Assembly (NCBI GenBank): GCA_015063625.1
Contig: SVTT01000001.1
Coordinates: 186,001 to 250,000, forward strand
Direction: 5' to 3'
DNA from: Oscillospiraceae bacterium
GTDB taxonomy: Bacteria; Bacillota; Clostridia; Oscillospirales; CAG-272
DNA: 64,000 bases
In this document: piece after piece, positions 50,857-60,215 of the stretch
Numbering within the stretch: position 1 is the first letter of the stretch
Layout: each line of letters begins with the position of its first letter
Notes under the pieces: model-generated
What the model was told of the DNA's origin: nothing
The model's input: only the letters and a program-made list of their open reading frames with translations
The model's database searches: none
Program-made: the position numbers and the translations under genes

Positions 50857-53178
50857 TCACATCACCTCGACAAAGAGCTCCTCGTTTCTCGCACCCACCA
50901 GCGCCTGCGTGATGGAACGGCGGTAATCGGCAATGATCCTCTCTGCCAGTACGTCCTCCACGTGGGTCTGGATATAGCGACGCATATTGCGCGCACCGAA
51001 CTTGTGAGAATAAGAGCGCTCGGCAATGAGAGAAAGTGCCTCTTCGGTCACATTGAGCGTAATGCCCTTTTCGGCAAGCGCATCCCGCAGCTCTCCTGCC
51101 ATAATGGCGGCAATGCGCACGAAGTCCTCGCGATCAAGCGCGCGGAAGGTGATGACCTCGTCCACACGGTTGAGGAACTCGGGGCGCAGGAAGGTGGAAA
51201 GTGCCTTCTCGGTCCTTGCGTCCTCTGCACTTGTATCACCCGTCAGGAAGCCCGCCAGCGCGCCTGCTCTGTCAGAGCCCGCATTGGTGGTCATGACAAG
51301 CACGGTGTTTTCAAAATTGACGGTCTTACCGTGCGCATCGGTAATACGTCCGTCGTCAAGGATCTGCAGAAGCACGTTGAGCACATCGGGGTGTGCCTTT
51401 TCGATCTCGTCAAAGAGCACCACGGAATACGGGCGGCGACGGATCTTTTCGGTCAGCTGACCCGCCTCGTCATAGCCGACGTATCCGGGAGGTGCACCGA
51501 TGATACGCGAAACCGAATGCTTTTCCATGAACTCGGACATGTCAAGCCGAATGAGATTCTCGGGAGAATCAAACAGATCTGCCGCCAGGGTCTTGACAAG
51601 CTCGGTCTTGCCGACGCCAGTGGGTCCCGCGAAAATGAAGGAGACGGGCTTGCGCTTGTAGGATACGCCCGCGCGGTTGCGTTTGATGGCGCGGGACACC
51701 GCCTCCACCGCCCTATCCTGACCGACGATGCGCTTCTTAAGACGCGCCTCCAATCCGTCAATGCGCTCAAACTCATTCTCGCTGATGCTGGCGGCAGGAA
51801 TGCCCGTCCAGACCTCGATCACGGCGGCAAGCTCCTCCTCAGTCATAACGACCTTGCCGCATTCGGGCTCGATCACAGCCAGCCTCTCGGAAAGCTGAAG
51901 CTCTCTCGCCTTGATCTTGGCAAGCTCCTCAAAGCGGCGCTTCTCGGACTGCTCATCGTTGACATCCTCGGACTCAATCCGCTCTCGTTTGTCCTTTTCC
52001 GCCAACATTTGTTCTTTTATTTCGTAACTTTCGTTCAGAACAGAACTGTTTAAGGAGAGGTCGGCAGCCGCTTCATCGAGAAGGTCAATTGCCTTATCGG
52101 GCAGGTATCTGTCAGTAATATAGCGCTCAGAGAGCACAACCGCACGACGCAGGATCTCATCCGGAATGATCACCGAGTGAAACGCCTCATAGTAGTGCTT
52201 GATGCCGCGCAGCATCTCCACCGTATCGTCAAGTGAGGGCTCGTTGACGGTCACGGGCTGGAAGCGACGCTCGAGTGCCGAATCCTTTTCGATATATTTG
52301 CGGTACTCCTTAAGCGTGGTAGCACCGATGATCTGTACCTCACCGCGCGAGAGTGCGGGCTTGAGAATATTGGCGGCATTCACGCTTCCCTCCGAGTCGC
52401 CCGTTCCCACGATGTTATGCACCTCGTCGATCACGAGAATGATATTCCCCGCATCGGTGACCTCCTTGAGAAGCCCCAGAATGCGCGACTCAAACTGTCC
52501 GCGGAACTGCGTTCCTGCCACAAGCGCGGTCAGGTCCACCAGGTAAACCTCTTTGCCCTTCAATTTATAAGGAACATTGTTCTCCGCGATGCGCTGTGCA
52601 AGCGCCTCGGCGATCGCAGTTTTTCCAACGCCGGGCTCGCCGATCAGGCAAGGGTTATTCTTCTGTCTGCGGCAAAGGATCTGGATCACGCGCGCCAGCT
52701 CGCGCTCTCGCCCGACGATACGGTCAAGCTTGCCGTCTGCCGCACGGCGCGTGAGATTGCGACAGTAGGTATCAAGGAATTTGCGCTTCCTTTCCTTCTG
52801 CTCCTTCCCCTTTTCCTTTCCCTTGGCGCCATCTCCCTTTTCCTTCTGCTCGGAGCCACCCATCGCCCCGAAAAGACCACTCTCACGAAAGATCTTCGGA
52901 AAATCAATAGCAGGCGCACCGCCGTCCTCGTTATCATCGGTGTCACTCGGCAATCCGCCGTTTTCCTGCAAAAGTCCGTTCAGCTCCTCCTCCATGCCTG
53001 CAAGCTGCTCGGGCGAAATTCCCAGCTTGCCCATGACGTTGCCCATCATCTGCTCGGTGGGAAGTCCAAGCTCATTGGCGCATTTGATGCAGAGCCCCTC
53101 GGTTTTTCTCTCTCCGTTTTCCACCTTTGTAACGAAAACGGTTGCCACACGCTTGTGGCATTTTGAACACATGACCAT
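50857..53178 (-). CDS. clpE: ATP-dependent Clp protease ATP-binding subunit, ClpE type
   Basis: ClpE unfolds damaged proteins for ClpP. The N-terminus is a zinc finger, CSKCHK then CIKCANELG, as in ClpE. A low-complexity linker rich in Gly, Lys and Glu follows at about residues 70-140 (KGDGAKGKEKGKEQKERKRK). Then come the first AAA+ module (GEPGVGKTAIAE near residue 185), a coiled-coil middle domain, and the second module (GPTGVGKTELVK near residue 513; FDEIEKAHPDV). The start is uncertain: ATGs at 53202, 53178 and 53172 are possible. I use 53178, which follows GAGAGG and clears the pgsA stop. Confidence 0.92.
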   Translation of the reverse strand: MVMCSKCHKRVATVFVTKVENGERKTEGLCIKCANELGLPTEQMMGNVMGKLGISPEQLAGMEEELNGLLQENGGLPSDTDDNEDGGAPAIDFPKIFRESGLFGAMGGSEQKEKGDGAKGKEKGKEQKERKRKFLDTYCRNLTRRAADGKLDRIVGRERELARVIQILCRRQKNNPCLIGEPGVGKTAIAEALAQRIAENNVPYKLKGKEVYLVDLTALVAGTQFRGQFESRILGLLKEVTDAGNIILVIDEVHNIVGTGDSEGSVNAANILKPALSRGEVQIIGATTLKEYRKYIEKDSALERRFQPVTVNEPSLDDTVEMLRGIKHYYEAFHSVIIPDEILRRAVVLSERYITDRYLPDKAIDLLDEAAADLSLNSSVLNESYEIKEQMLAEKDKRERIESEDVNDEQSEKRRFEELAKIKARELQLSERLAVIEPECGKVVMTEEELAAVIEVWTGIPAASISENEFERIDGLEARLKKRIVGQDRAVEAVSRAIKRNRAGVSYKRKPVSFIFAGPTGVGKTELVKTLAADLFDSPENLIRLDMSEFMEKHSVSRIIGAPPGYVGYDEAGQLTEKIRRRPYSVVLFDEIEKAHPDVLNVLLQILDDGRITDAHGKTVNFENTVLVMTTNAGSDRAGALAGFLTGDTSAEDARTEKALSTFLRPEFLNRVDEVITFRALDREDFVRIAAIMAGELRDALAEKGITLNVTEEALSLIAERSYSHKFGARNMRRYIQTHVEDVLAERIIADYRRSITQALVGARNEELFVEVM

Positions 53179-53182
53179 AGAA

Positions 53183-53761
53183 TCAACCGTCCTCTCGGAC
53201 ATTTCCTTTCCATTCTTTTTTGAGGCGCGCTGCCATTTTGGCATAAGCGACAACATAAGAGGTAAATGCAAAAAGCATAAAGATCAGCGTCAGGATCCAA
53301 AGCAGCAAAAGCGAAAGCTCGATCGGCCCCGTGAAGCGATCCAAAAGACGTGCCAGAATGGTGGCACTGACGGCGAAATAGAAAATGCTGACCGCCGCCT
53401 TTCCGTACCAGCGGCTGACCGTGTGCACGTTTCTTCTTTGGAACATGGCAATGCTGAGAATCCCCTGTGCCACCTCCTTGAGGATGAAAGGGAGAGCAAG
53501 CCAGACCGAAAGATAACCGTTAACAGCAAAGCAAATGAGCACCGCACACTGCATCAGCTTATCGGCAATGGGATCAAGAACCTTGCCAAAGGTGGACGTC
53601 CACCCGTTTTTGCGGGCAAGATAGCCGTCCAAAACATCGGTCAAGCCCGCGAGCAAAAATACGGGCAACGCCGCGACCGGTGCAACCAGAAAAAAGAGGC
53701 AGATGAACGAGGGCACGCAGAAAAGCCGCAGCACCGTTAAAATATTGGGTATGTTTTTCAA
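53183..53761 (-). CDS. pgsA: CDP-diacylglycerol--glycerol-3-phosphate 3-phosphatidyltransferase
   Basis: PgsA makes phosphatidylglycerol phosphate from the CdsA product. The CDP-alcohol phosphotransferase motif is complete: DVLDGYLARKNGWTSTFGKVLDPIADK near residues 42-68, with the three aspartates in place. The remaining protein is four or five membrane helices in 192 residues. It starts 12 bases after the DUF5711 gene and runs into clpE. Confidence 0.94.
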   Translation of the reverse strand: MKNIPNILTVLRLFCVPSFICLFFLVAPVAALPVFLLAGLTDVLDGYLARKNGWTSTFGKVLDPIADKLMQCAVLICFAVNGYLSVWLALPFILKEVAQGILSIAMFQRRNVHTVSRWYGKAAVSIFYFAVSATILARLLDRFTGPIELSLLLLWILTLIFMLFAFTSYVVAYAKMAARLKKEWKGNVREDG

Positions 53762-53773
53762 AAGCTTCCCTCC

Positions 53774-54985
53774 TTATTTTGACAGTGAAAACGCCTCTGC
53801 ACGCGCGCCGTAAAATACACGCGCATCGGTTTCGGAGAGTGCATCCATGGAAAGGGCACCGTTTTCAAGAGCAAAGCTGCCGCGAAGCGTTCCGTCAAGT
53901 GAAAGACATTCGAGCGTACGATCACGGAGTATCCAAACCGATTGCTCGGTCAGCGAGATCGCAGAGATCCTTCCCTCAAGCGTGCCGTTATCCAAAAGGA
54001 TCCTTCCCTTTTTATCGGTTACGATCAAACGGCAGATCCCGTTCTCACGATCGGCTTCAAGCACAGCGGCAACCGTGGAATCACCCACGCTGTACGCCGC
54101 AAGCGAAGCCCCCTCAAAGTCAACCGAGGAGAAGCTCTTTCCGTCAATATTCAGCGTATGGATAGAAGAATCGGTCAGCACAGCCAGCGTATTGAAGGAG
54201 GTGAAGCTGACCGCATACGGAAAGGCATCAAAGCGCTCACTGAGGGTCGGTTCGGCATTTCCGACCATAAACAGATCAAGCACGGCGCCGTCAGAGGCAG
54301 CACCGAGAATGGCGATATAGCGCCCATTGTCCGATATGACCGCCGAAACCGTAGCACTTGCCCTTCCAAAGCGCTGCACAAGATGGAAATTCCCGTCGTA
54401 AAGCAGGACCTCGGAGAGGGTTTCATCCGAGCCTGTGATCAACGCGAAATAGCCTGCATCCGAAACATATGCCCCCATGATGGGAAACTCGGTGGTATCT
54501 GCAAAAAGCTCGGAATAGGTGTTGCACACGCAAAAAGCATTGTCGCCGAAGCTGTACGCAATCAGGTAGTCACGCGACACGGCGATGCGAGGTGCCGAAA
54601 AGCTGCCATCCAGATGCATCAGACGTTCGCCGTCGGCACCGTAGGTTTCAACGCCGTTTTCAAAAACGATCGCGACACCGCCACGGTAGGTTGCCTTGGC
54701 GCTCTCCACCTCACCGTAGGTGTAATAGACCGTTTCGCTCCGATCATCGGCAAGCGCGGTCAGCGCCGCAACATCCCTGCCGAAATAGAAGATGCCGTTA
54801 TAGGAAAAAGCATCGATCGAGAGGGACACAAACACGACCACAAACAGTATCAGCAGCAGAGTGAGCATACGCGCCGCCCTGCGGTATTGCCTTGACACAC
54901 GCTGCCAATAACCAGCCGTTTGCTCAGGCAGAGCCGTGCTCTCGGCAGGCGACGCACCCACGGGCTTACCGTTTTCCTCTTTCAT
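53774..54985 (-). CDS. DUF5711-type membrane-anchored beta-propeller protein
   Basis: The 403-residue protein has a short polar N-terminus, one membrane segment (LTLLLILFVVVFVSLSI, about residues 40-57) and a long extracytoplasmic domain of repeated beta-strand units (for example RIAVSRDYLIAYSFGDNAF, VSAVISDNGRYIAILG), which suggests a beta-propeller. This layout matches DUF5711, whose function is unknown. GGAGG lies six bases before the ATG at 54985; the ATG six bases earlier overlaps that site. It lies between truA and pgsA in one transcript. Confidence 0.78.
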   Translation of the reverse strand: MKEENGKPVGASPAESTALPEQTAGYWQRVSRQYRRAARMLTLLLILFVVVFVSLSIDAFSYNGIFYFGRDVAALTALADDRSETVYYTYGEVESAKATYRGGVAIVFENGVETYGADGERLMHLDGSFSAPRIAVSRDYLIAYSFGDNAFCVCNTYSELFADTTEFPIMGAYVSDAGYFALITGSDETLSEVLLYDGNFHLVQRFGRASATVSAVISDNGRYIAILGAASDGAVLDLFMVGNAEPTLSERFDAFPYAVSFTSFNTLAVLTDSSIHTLNIDGKSFSSVDFEGASLAAYSVGDSTVAAVLEADRENGICRLIVTDKKGRILLDNGTLEGRISAISLTEQSVWILRDRTLECLSLDGTLRGSFALENGALSMDALSETDARVFYGARAEAFSLSK

Positions 54986-55027
54986 AGCCATCCTCCTTTT
55001 CACTTTCGGTTTCATATGGAATGTCAC

Positions 55028-55792
55028 TCAATAATATACACGGTCAAGATAAAGACCGCACGCGGGGGCAGTCACGCCGAATCCACCTCGCGCTCCAGCC
55101 GCAAGACGCCCTCCGATCTCCTCGGGCAAAATGCTGCCGCAGGCAACCGCATACAGAGTGCCCGCCATGATCCGAACCATGTGGTAAAGAAAGCCGTTTG
55201 CACGAACGCGGAAGCAAATGAGCTCTCCTTTTTTCTCCACGGACGTCGAAAAGACGCGGCGCGTGGCATCCTTTTCATCGGTGTCAAAGCCTCCGTCGCG
55301 AAGTGCGGAAAAATCATGCTCACCCACAAAGGCGGCTGCGGCGCGGCGCATGGCGTCGATCGCCTGATCGGCAAGGGGCTTTTTCAGTTGCCATGCGCGG
55401 TCAAGCAAAAAGGGATCGCGCGCACTTCCGTTGTAAAACAGGTATTCGTACTCCTTGGATATCACGTCGTAACGCGCATGAAAATCCGCATTCCGCCATT
55501 CGGCACAAAGCACCGAGATATCGGGGGGAAGGACCGCATTCATCGCGCGCGGGATGTTTTCGATCGGAATGGCGGTGGTCAGCTCATCGGTGCCCCTTCG
55601 GGTCACCGTGGCACAAAAGCCGCGTGCGTGCACACCGCTGTCGGTGCGACTGCATCCGACGATATCACAGTCAAAGCCGAAGATCGACCTTGCCGCCTCA
55701 TTCAATTTCTCTTGCACGGTCACACCGTTGGGCTGCACCTGATAGCCGCAGTATGCTGTGCCGAGATAAGCGATTTTCAACAGGATCTTCAT
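55028..55792 (-). CDS. truA: tRNA pseudouridine synthase A
   Basis: TruA makes pseudouridine at positions 38-40 of the tRNA anticodon arm. YLGTAYCGYQVQPNGVTVQ near residue 9, the catalytic Asp in GCSRTDSGVHARGF near residue 57, and FLYHMVRIMAGTL near residue 200 are the family motifs. The 254-residue length is normal. It follows ecfT by six bases; the ecfA1-ecfA2-ecfT-truA order is common in Firmicutes. Confidence 0.96.
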   Translation of the reverse strand: MKILLKIAYLGTAYCGYQVQPNGVTVQEKLNEAARSIFGFDCDIVGCSRTDSGVHARGFCATVTRRGTDELTTAIPIENIPRAMNAVLPPDISVLCAEWRNADFHARYDVISKEYEYLFYNGSARDPFLLDRAWQLKKPLADQAIDAMRRAAAAFVGEHDFSALRDGGFDTDEKDATRRVFSTSVEKKGELICFRVRANGFLYHMVRIMAGTLYAVACGSILPEEIGGRLAAGARGGFGVTAPACGLYLDRVYY

Positions 55793-55798
55793 AGCGTC

Positions 55799-56617
55799 TT
55801 ACAACGTGTATCCGATGCCGAGGCGGTTCAGATACAGGATCCCGGCACCGAAGCATACCATCAGCAGCAGCGCCACCATATCGCGCATGCGAAGATGTGT
55901 AACCGTCATTTTTGTTCTTCCCTTTCCACCACGGTAGCAACGGCATTCCATCGCCATTGCAAGCTCATCCGCGCGGCGGAAGGAGGAAACAAACAGTGGG
56001 ATCAGGATCGGGATCAGCGCCCTCGCACGGCTGATAAGTCCACCGCTTGTAAAGTCCACGCCGCGCGCCTTTTGTGCATTCATGATCTTATCGGTTTCCT
56101 CGGTCAGAGTGGGGATAAAGCGCAGTGCAATGGTCATCATCATCGCAAACTCATGCACGGGCAGCCGAACGATGCGCAAGGGAGAAAGCAGGCGCTCGAT
56201 CGCATCGGTCAGCTCGATCGGTGTGGTGGTATAGGTCAAAAACAGACTTGTGGCAAGAATGAGAACCACAATGCGCACCAGGATAAAGGCGGCACTGTAA
56301 ATGCCCTCCAAATAGATATGAAATCTCCAGAACGACCAAAGCTCGGTCTGTCCCTTGACAAAAAACATATTTAAGATCGCCGTAAAGATCATGATAAACA
56401 GGATCGGGCGCATGGAGCGCAGAACGATCCTCACGGGGATCCTGCTCATAAGCAGCAACAAAATTGCCGACAGCAGCAACGCGCCGAAGGAGAGCAGGTT
56501 TTTGCACAGAAAGGTCGCCACGATATAAAGCACTGCCAAAATGAGCTTCATTTTGGCATCCAGACTGTGCAGGGGTGAACGGGCAGGATAATACTGCCCA
56601 AACGCAATATTTTTCAT
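55799..56617 (-). CDS. ecfT: Energy-coupling factor transporter transmembrane protein EcfT
   Basis: EcfT connects the two ATPases to substrate-binding S components that import vitamins and related compounds. The 272-residue protein has five or six membrane segments and the Ala-Arg-Gly motif AQKARGVDF near residue 180, with a second coupling segment (SFRRADELAMAMECRCYRG) near residue 215. No S component gene is adjacent, which fits a shared module serving several S proteins encoded elsewhere. Confidence 0.94.
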   Translation of the reverse strand: MKNIAFGQYYPARSPLHSLDAKMKLILAVLYIVATFLCKNLLSFGALLLSAILLLLMSRIPVRIVLRSMRPILFIMIFTAILNMFFVKGQTELWSFWRFHIYLEGIYSAAFILVRIVVLILATSLFLTYTTTPIELTDAIERLLSPLRIVRLPVHEFAMMMTIALRFIPTLTEETDKIMNAQKARGVDFTSGGLISRARALIPILIPLFVSSFRRADELAMAMECRCYRGGKGRTKMTVTHLRMRDMVALLLMVCFGAGILYLNRLGIGYTL

Positions 56618-56634
56618 TCAGAGCGTAAGATCCT

Positions 56635-57483
56635 TTACTGTAATAATCCGCGAAGAGCAGAGGCTGCCGTCTCCACGGTATACACACCGTCGGGCACGGG
56701 AAAGCCGCGTTGCTTCAGCATCAGCATCAGATGGGTGATCTGAGGGACGTCAAGCCCGACAGAAAGCAGCTCGTCGGCATGAGAAAACACCTCGTCGCGC
56801 GTACCCTCCAAGAAGACACGGGCGTTTGCCATTACGATGACATCATCGCAATATGCTGCCATATCCTCCATGCTGTGACTGACAATGATCACAGTTGCCC
56901 CCGTTTCCTTGCCATAAGCACAGACTCCCTCGAGGATGGCATCTCTTCCGCGCGGATCAAGCCCTGCGGCAGGCTCATCCAGCACCAAGACCTCGGGGCG
57001 CATTGCCATCACGCCCGCAATGGCGGCGCGACGCTTCTGCCCCCCCGAGAGATCAAAGGGCGATTTGTCAAGAAGTGCGGGGTCAAGCCCGACAAACTTG
57101 ATGGCATCGCGCACGCGTTGCGCGATCTCCTCCTCGCCAAGTCCCATGTTACGGGGACCGAAGGCAATATCCGCACGGATCGTTTCCTCAAACAGCTGGT
57201 ACTCGGGATACTGCATGACGAGTCCGACTCGAAAACGGATCTCTCTCATCCTTTTCGGATCTTCCCAGATGTCCTTACCGTCCAGAAGCACTCTGCCCTC
57301 GGCAGGCTTCTCCAATCCGTTCAGCAGCTGGACCATCGTGGATTTTCCCGAGCCGGTGTGACCGATGATCCCCGTGATGCTGCCGCTTCTGACCGTCAGG
57401 CTGACATCGTCAAGCGCGCGGATCCCAAAGGGTGTTCCTACGCCGTAGGTGTAGGAAACGTGCTCAAGCGTGACGGTTGCCAT
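56635..57483 (-). CDS. ecfA2: Energy-coupling factor transporter ATPase EcfA2
   Basis: This is the second ATPase of the ECF module. Walker A is GHTGSGKST near residue 41, the Q-loop is VMQYPEYQLFEETI near residue 88, the signature is LSGGQ near residue 144, and Walker B is VLVLDEPAAGLD near residue 165. The QYPE form of the Q-loop is typical of the EcfA2 side. It overlaps ecfA1 by 20 bases, so the pair is probably made in equal amounts. Confidence 0.95.
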   Translation of the reverse strand: MATVTLEHVSYTYGVGTPFGIRALDDVSLTVRSGSITGIIGHTGSGKSTMVQLLNGLEKPAEGRVLLDGKDIWEDPKRMREIRFRVGLVMQYPEYQLFEETIRADIAFGPRNMGLGEEEIAQRVRDAIKFVGLDPALLDKSPFDLSGGQKRRAAIAGVMAMRPEVLVLDEPAAGLDPRGRDAILEGVCAYGKETGATVIIVSHSMEDMAAYCDDVIVMANARVFLEGTRDEVFSHADELLSVGLDVPQITHLMLMLKQRGFPVPDGVYTVETAASALRGLLQ

Positions 57484-58348
57484 GACCTTTTTCCTCCAAT
57501 AGCTTACTGATGATATCGGCGCATTCCTCGGTCGTGACGGGATCTCCCTTTACGGCAATGCCCTCCTTTCGGAGTGCATGGATCAGCGCCGTGCACTGGG
57601 GCACATCAAGCCCTGCGGCAAGCAGACGCTCGGGCTCTCCGAAGACCTCCACCGGCGTTCCGTCCATCAGAACCCTGCCGTCATCCAGCACGATCACACG
57701 ATCGGCACGCGCCGCCTCATTCATATAGTGCGTAATGGTGATCACCGTCATCCCCTCCTCGCGGTTCAGCCGTTCAAAGGTATCGATGACCTCGCGTCTG
57801 CCGTGCGGATCCAGCATAGCCGTCGATTCATCCAGAATGATACAGGAGGGCTTCATGGCGAGAATGCCCGCGATGGCAACGCGCTGCTTTTGCCCGCCCG
57901 AAAGACGGTGCGGCTCGTGTCTTGCATATTCGGTCATACCCACCGTTGACAGCGCACGGTCGACCCGTTCCCGGATCTCCTTTGGAGGGACGCCGAGATT
58001 CTCGGGTCCGAACGCCACGTCCTCCTCGACGATGGTGGCGACCAGCTGGTTATCGGGGTTCTGAAAAACCATACCGACCTCGCGGCGGAGCGCATAAAGA
58101 TCGTCCTCGGTCAGATCCTCGGACATCAGGTCCTTACCTGCCACCACAAGCTCACCCGAATCGTGCTCCAGAATGAGATTAAAGAGCTTGGCAAGCGTGG
58201 ATTTTCCCGAGCCGTTATGACCGAGAATGGCAACGTACTCTCCTTTCCGGATATCAATGGACACGTGATCGAGCACCGGAACGCGTCTGCCGTCATCCTC
58301 AACGTAGGAAAAGCAGAGGTCCTTGGCGTGAATAAAAGGCTGGTTCAT
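57464..58348 (-). CDS. ecfA1: Energy-coupling factor transporter ATPase EcfA1
   Basis: This is the first ATPase of the ECF module. Walker A is GHNGSGKST near residue 41, the Q-loop is VFQNPDNQLVATIVEEDVAFGPEN near residue 94, the signature is LSGGQ near residue 147, and Walker B is CIILDESTAMLDP near residue 167. The QNPDNQ and DEST forms mark the EcfA1 side. AAGGAGGAG lies before the ATG. Confidence 0.95.
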   Translation of the reverse strand: MNQPFIHAKDLCFSYVEDDGRRVPVLDHVSIDIRKGEYVAILGHNGSGKSTLAKLFNLILEHDSGELVVAGKDLMSEDLTEDDLYALRREVGMVFQNPDNQLVATIVEEDVAFGPENLGVPPKEIRERVDRALSTVGMTEYARHEPHRLSGGQKQRVAIAGILAMKPSCIILDESTAMLDPHGRREVIDTFERLNREEGMTVITITHYMNEAARADRVIVLDDGRVLMDGTPVEVFGEPERLLAAGLDVPQCTALIHALRKEGIAVKGDPVTTEECADIISKLLEEKGHGNRHA

Positions 58349-58357
58349 AGCTCCTCC

Positions 58358-59218
58358 TTACATCTCCCAGCGAGCACTTGCGCCGCAAGGAAGATATGCA
58401 CCTGTCTGCGTTACACGCAAGCCAAGCTCCTCGGCAGAGGTGGTTCCGCCGTATCTTTCTCCCACACGAAGCCGAAGAATGTAACTCATCGAAAGGGGTG
58501 AAAGCCCCGTGGTGTACGAGTTGATCAAGAAGAACAGGGGCTCCTTTGAAAGAAGCCTTGCGGCAAGCGTGACCAGCTCATCCACCGAATCCTCGATCTT
58601 CCAGATCTCGCCCGAGGGTCCTCTGCCATAGGAGGGCGGATCCATGATCACGGCATCGTAAAAATGACCGCGCTTGATCTCGCGCTCTACAAACTTTTTG
58701 CAATCATCGACGATATAGCGGATCGGCGCATCGGCAAGTCCCGACAGACGGGCGTTTTCCTTTGCCTGCGCCACCATCCCCTTCGCCGCATCCACGTGCA
58801 CGACCGATGCCCCCGCCTTTGCCGCCGCAACCGTTGCACCGCCCGTATAGGCAAACAGATTCAGGACCTTGATCGGGCGTCCCGCCTTCTTGATCTTTTC
58901 GGAAAACCAATCCCAGTTTGCCGCCTGCTCGGGAAAAAGCCCCGTGTGCTTAAAGCCCATCGGACGAATGACAAACTTCAGCTCGCCATAGCCGATCTGC
59001 CACTGCTCGGGCAGACGGTTCTGCTTCCATGCGCCGCCCCCCGCCGCGGAACGGCGGTAAACGGCATCTGCCTTCTTCCAAAGCGGATGCTTTGCCGCAC
59101 CCTGCCAGATGATCTGCGGATCGGGTCTGACCAAAATGTATTTACCCCAGCGCTCCAGACGCTCTCCGTCGGAGGTATCGAGCAATTCATAGTCCTTCCA
59201 GTTTTCGGTATAAAACAT
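58358..59218 (-). CDS. Class I SAM-dependent RNA methyltransferase, RlmI/RlmK-like
   Basis: The 286-residue protein has a short N-terminal strand region and a Rossmann methyltransferase domain: VLNLFAYTGGATVAAAKAGASVVHVDAAK near residues 117-145 binds SAM, and VIMDPPSYGRGPSG near residue 196 is the DPPS motif seen in base methyltransferases. It resembles the catalytic half of RlmI (23S rRNA m5C) without the PUA domain. The substrate is inferred to be rRNA. It sits between ruvC and ecfA1 in one transcript. Confidence 0.85.
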   Translation of the reverse strand: MFYTENWKDYELLDTSDGERLERWGKYILVRPDPQIIWQGAAKHPLWKKADAVYRRSAAGGGAWKQNRLPEQWQIGYGELKFVIRPMGFKHTGLFPEQAANWDWFSEKIKKAGRPIKVLNLFAYTGGATVAAAKAGASVVHVDAAKGMVAQAKENARLSGLADAPIRYIVDDCKKFVEREIKRGHFYDAVIMDPPSYGRGPSGEIWKIEDSVDELVTLAARLLSKEPLFFLINSYTTGLSPLSMSYILRLRVGERYGGTTSAEELGLRVTQTGAYLPCGASARWEM

Positions 59219-59239
59219 AGTGTCCTCGCTTCTTTGATC

Positions 59240-59737
59240 TCAGTTGTTGAAGTAGCGCGCAATGCGAGATACGCCGCTGTGCCCGTGGCACACGGCGATG
59301 GCAAGCGCATCGGCGGTATCGTCCGGCTTTGGTGGCTCACGCAGACCGAGAATGGAGGTCACCATGGAGATCACCTGCCGCTTTTCCGCCTTGCCGTATC
59401 CCACCACTGCCTGCTTGACCTGCGGCGGCGTATATTCGGCGATCCGAAGTCCGTGCTGTGCGCCGCAAAGCAGGATGATACCCCTTGCCTCGGCAACGCG
59501 GATACCCGTTGTGATGTTATTGGTGAAGAAAAGCTCCTCCACTGCCATCTCCTCGGGTCGGTACTCCTCGATCAGACTCGTCAAATCGCGATAGATGGAG
59601 GCAAGCCGATCCTCGGTCTTGATGCCCGCCGGGGTTCGAATGGCACCGTAGGCAACGGTTTTGAATCTGTTGCCGCTGTAATCGACAACGCCCCAGCCCA
59701 CAATGGCAAGTCCGGGGTCGATACCAAGTATCCTCAC
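59240..59737 (-). CDS. ruvC: Holliday junction resolvase RuvC
   Basis: RuvC cuts four-way DNA junctions. The four acidic residues are in place: ILGIDPG at residue 6, AVEELFF near residue 65, and PDDTADALAIAVCHGH near residues 135-145. The start is the GTG at 59737, preceded by AAAGGA; a longer upstream frame runs into the promoter. The 165-residue length is normal. RuvA and RuvB are encoded on the other strand just beyond the divergent promoter region. Confidence 0.95.
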   Translation of the reverse strand: MRILGIDPGLAIVGWGVVDYSGNRFKTVAYGAIRTPAGIKTEDRLASIYRDLTSLIEEYRPEEMAVEELFFTNNITTGIRVAEARGIILLCGAQHGLRIAEYTPPQVKQAVVGYGKAEKRQVISMVTSILGLREPPKPDDTADALAIAVCHGHSGVSRIARYFNN

Positions 59738-59801
59738 GCTCTCACATCCTTTTTCAAGCATTTCGGTCTTCAACAGCCAATAGTTACCGATAATACTGTA
59801 T

Positions 59802-59830
59802 ATTATATCACAAAGACGCGCGTGCGTCAA
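59802..59830 (-). promoter_or_regulatory. Sigma-A promoter for the ruvC-ecf-clpE unit
   Basis: TTGACG and TATAAT are 17 bp apart on the minus strand. Nine genes follow with only small gaps or overlaps down to clpE. GACGC/GCGTC arms (59815-59828) form a small inverted repeat in the spacer. Confidence 0.85.
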
Positions 59831-59867
59831 AGGGTTTTTAGGATTTTTAAAAAAATATTATTTTATA

Positions 59868-59896
59868 TTTACTTATGGCAAAAAGTATGATATACT
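59868..59896 (+). promoter_or_regulatory. Sigma-A type promoter for DUF951-ruvA-ruvB
   Basis: TTTACT and TATACT are 17 bp apart; the DUF951 ATG is about 34 bases downstream. It is divergent from the ruvC promoter. Confidence 0.7.
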
Positions 59897-59929
59897 GATA
59901 GGTGACATTCAAGAGAGAGAGGAAGCGCT

Positions 59930-60133
59930 ATGCAGATCTTAAAGCTCTTCGTCAACACCAAGCTCGAGCTAAAGAAGCCACATCCCTGCGGCTCCTGCCA
60001 ATTTACGGTCCTGCGTGTGGGCAGCATTTGCCGCATCGTCTGCGACGGGTGCGGTCGTGACATGGATATCGATCGCATCAAGCTGGAGCGCGCCGTCAAG
60101 CGAGTGCTCTCGACGCCCACAGGTCAAAGCTGA
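59930..60133 (+). CDS. DUF951 family zinc-ribbon protein
   Basis: This 67-residue protein carries the DUF951 pattern: KKPHPCGSCQFTVLRVGSICRIVCDGCGRD, with CGSC and CDGC cysteine pairs at about residues 20-45 that should bind zinc. The family is small, widespread in Firmicutes and of unknown function, with a likely nucleic-acid role. GAGGAAG lies six bases before the ATG. It precedes ruvA by about 80 bases. Confidence 0.9.
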   Translation: MQILKLFVNTKLELKKPHPCGSCQFTVLRVGSICRIVCDGCGRDMDIDRIKLERAVKRVLSTPTGQS

Positions 60134-60215
60134 TAAACAACTTTATTTCATGCCAAGAAGAACATTTTTTGTTTAATTTTTGATTTTTAAAGCTCTTAAC
60201 AACACGGAGGTCCTC

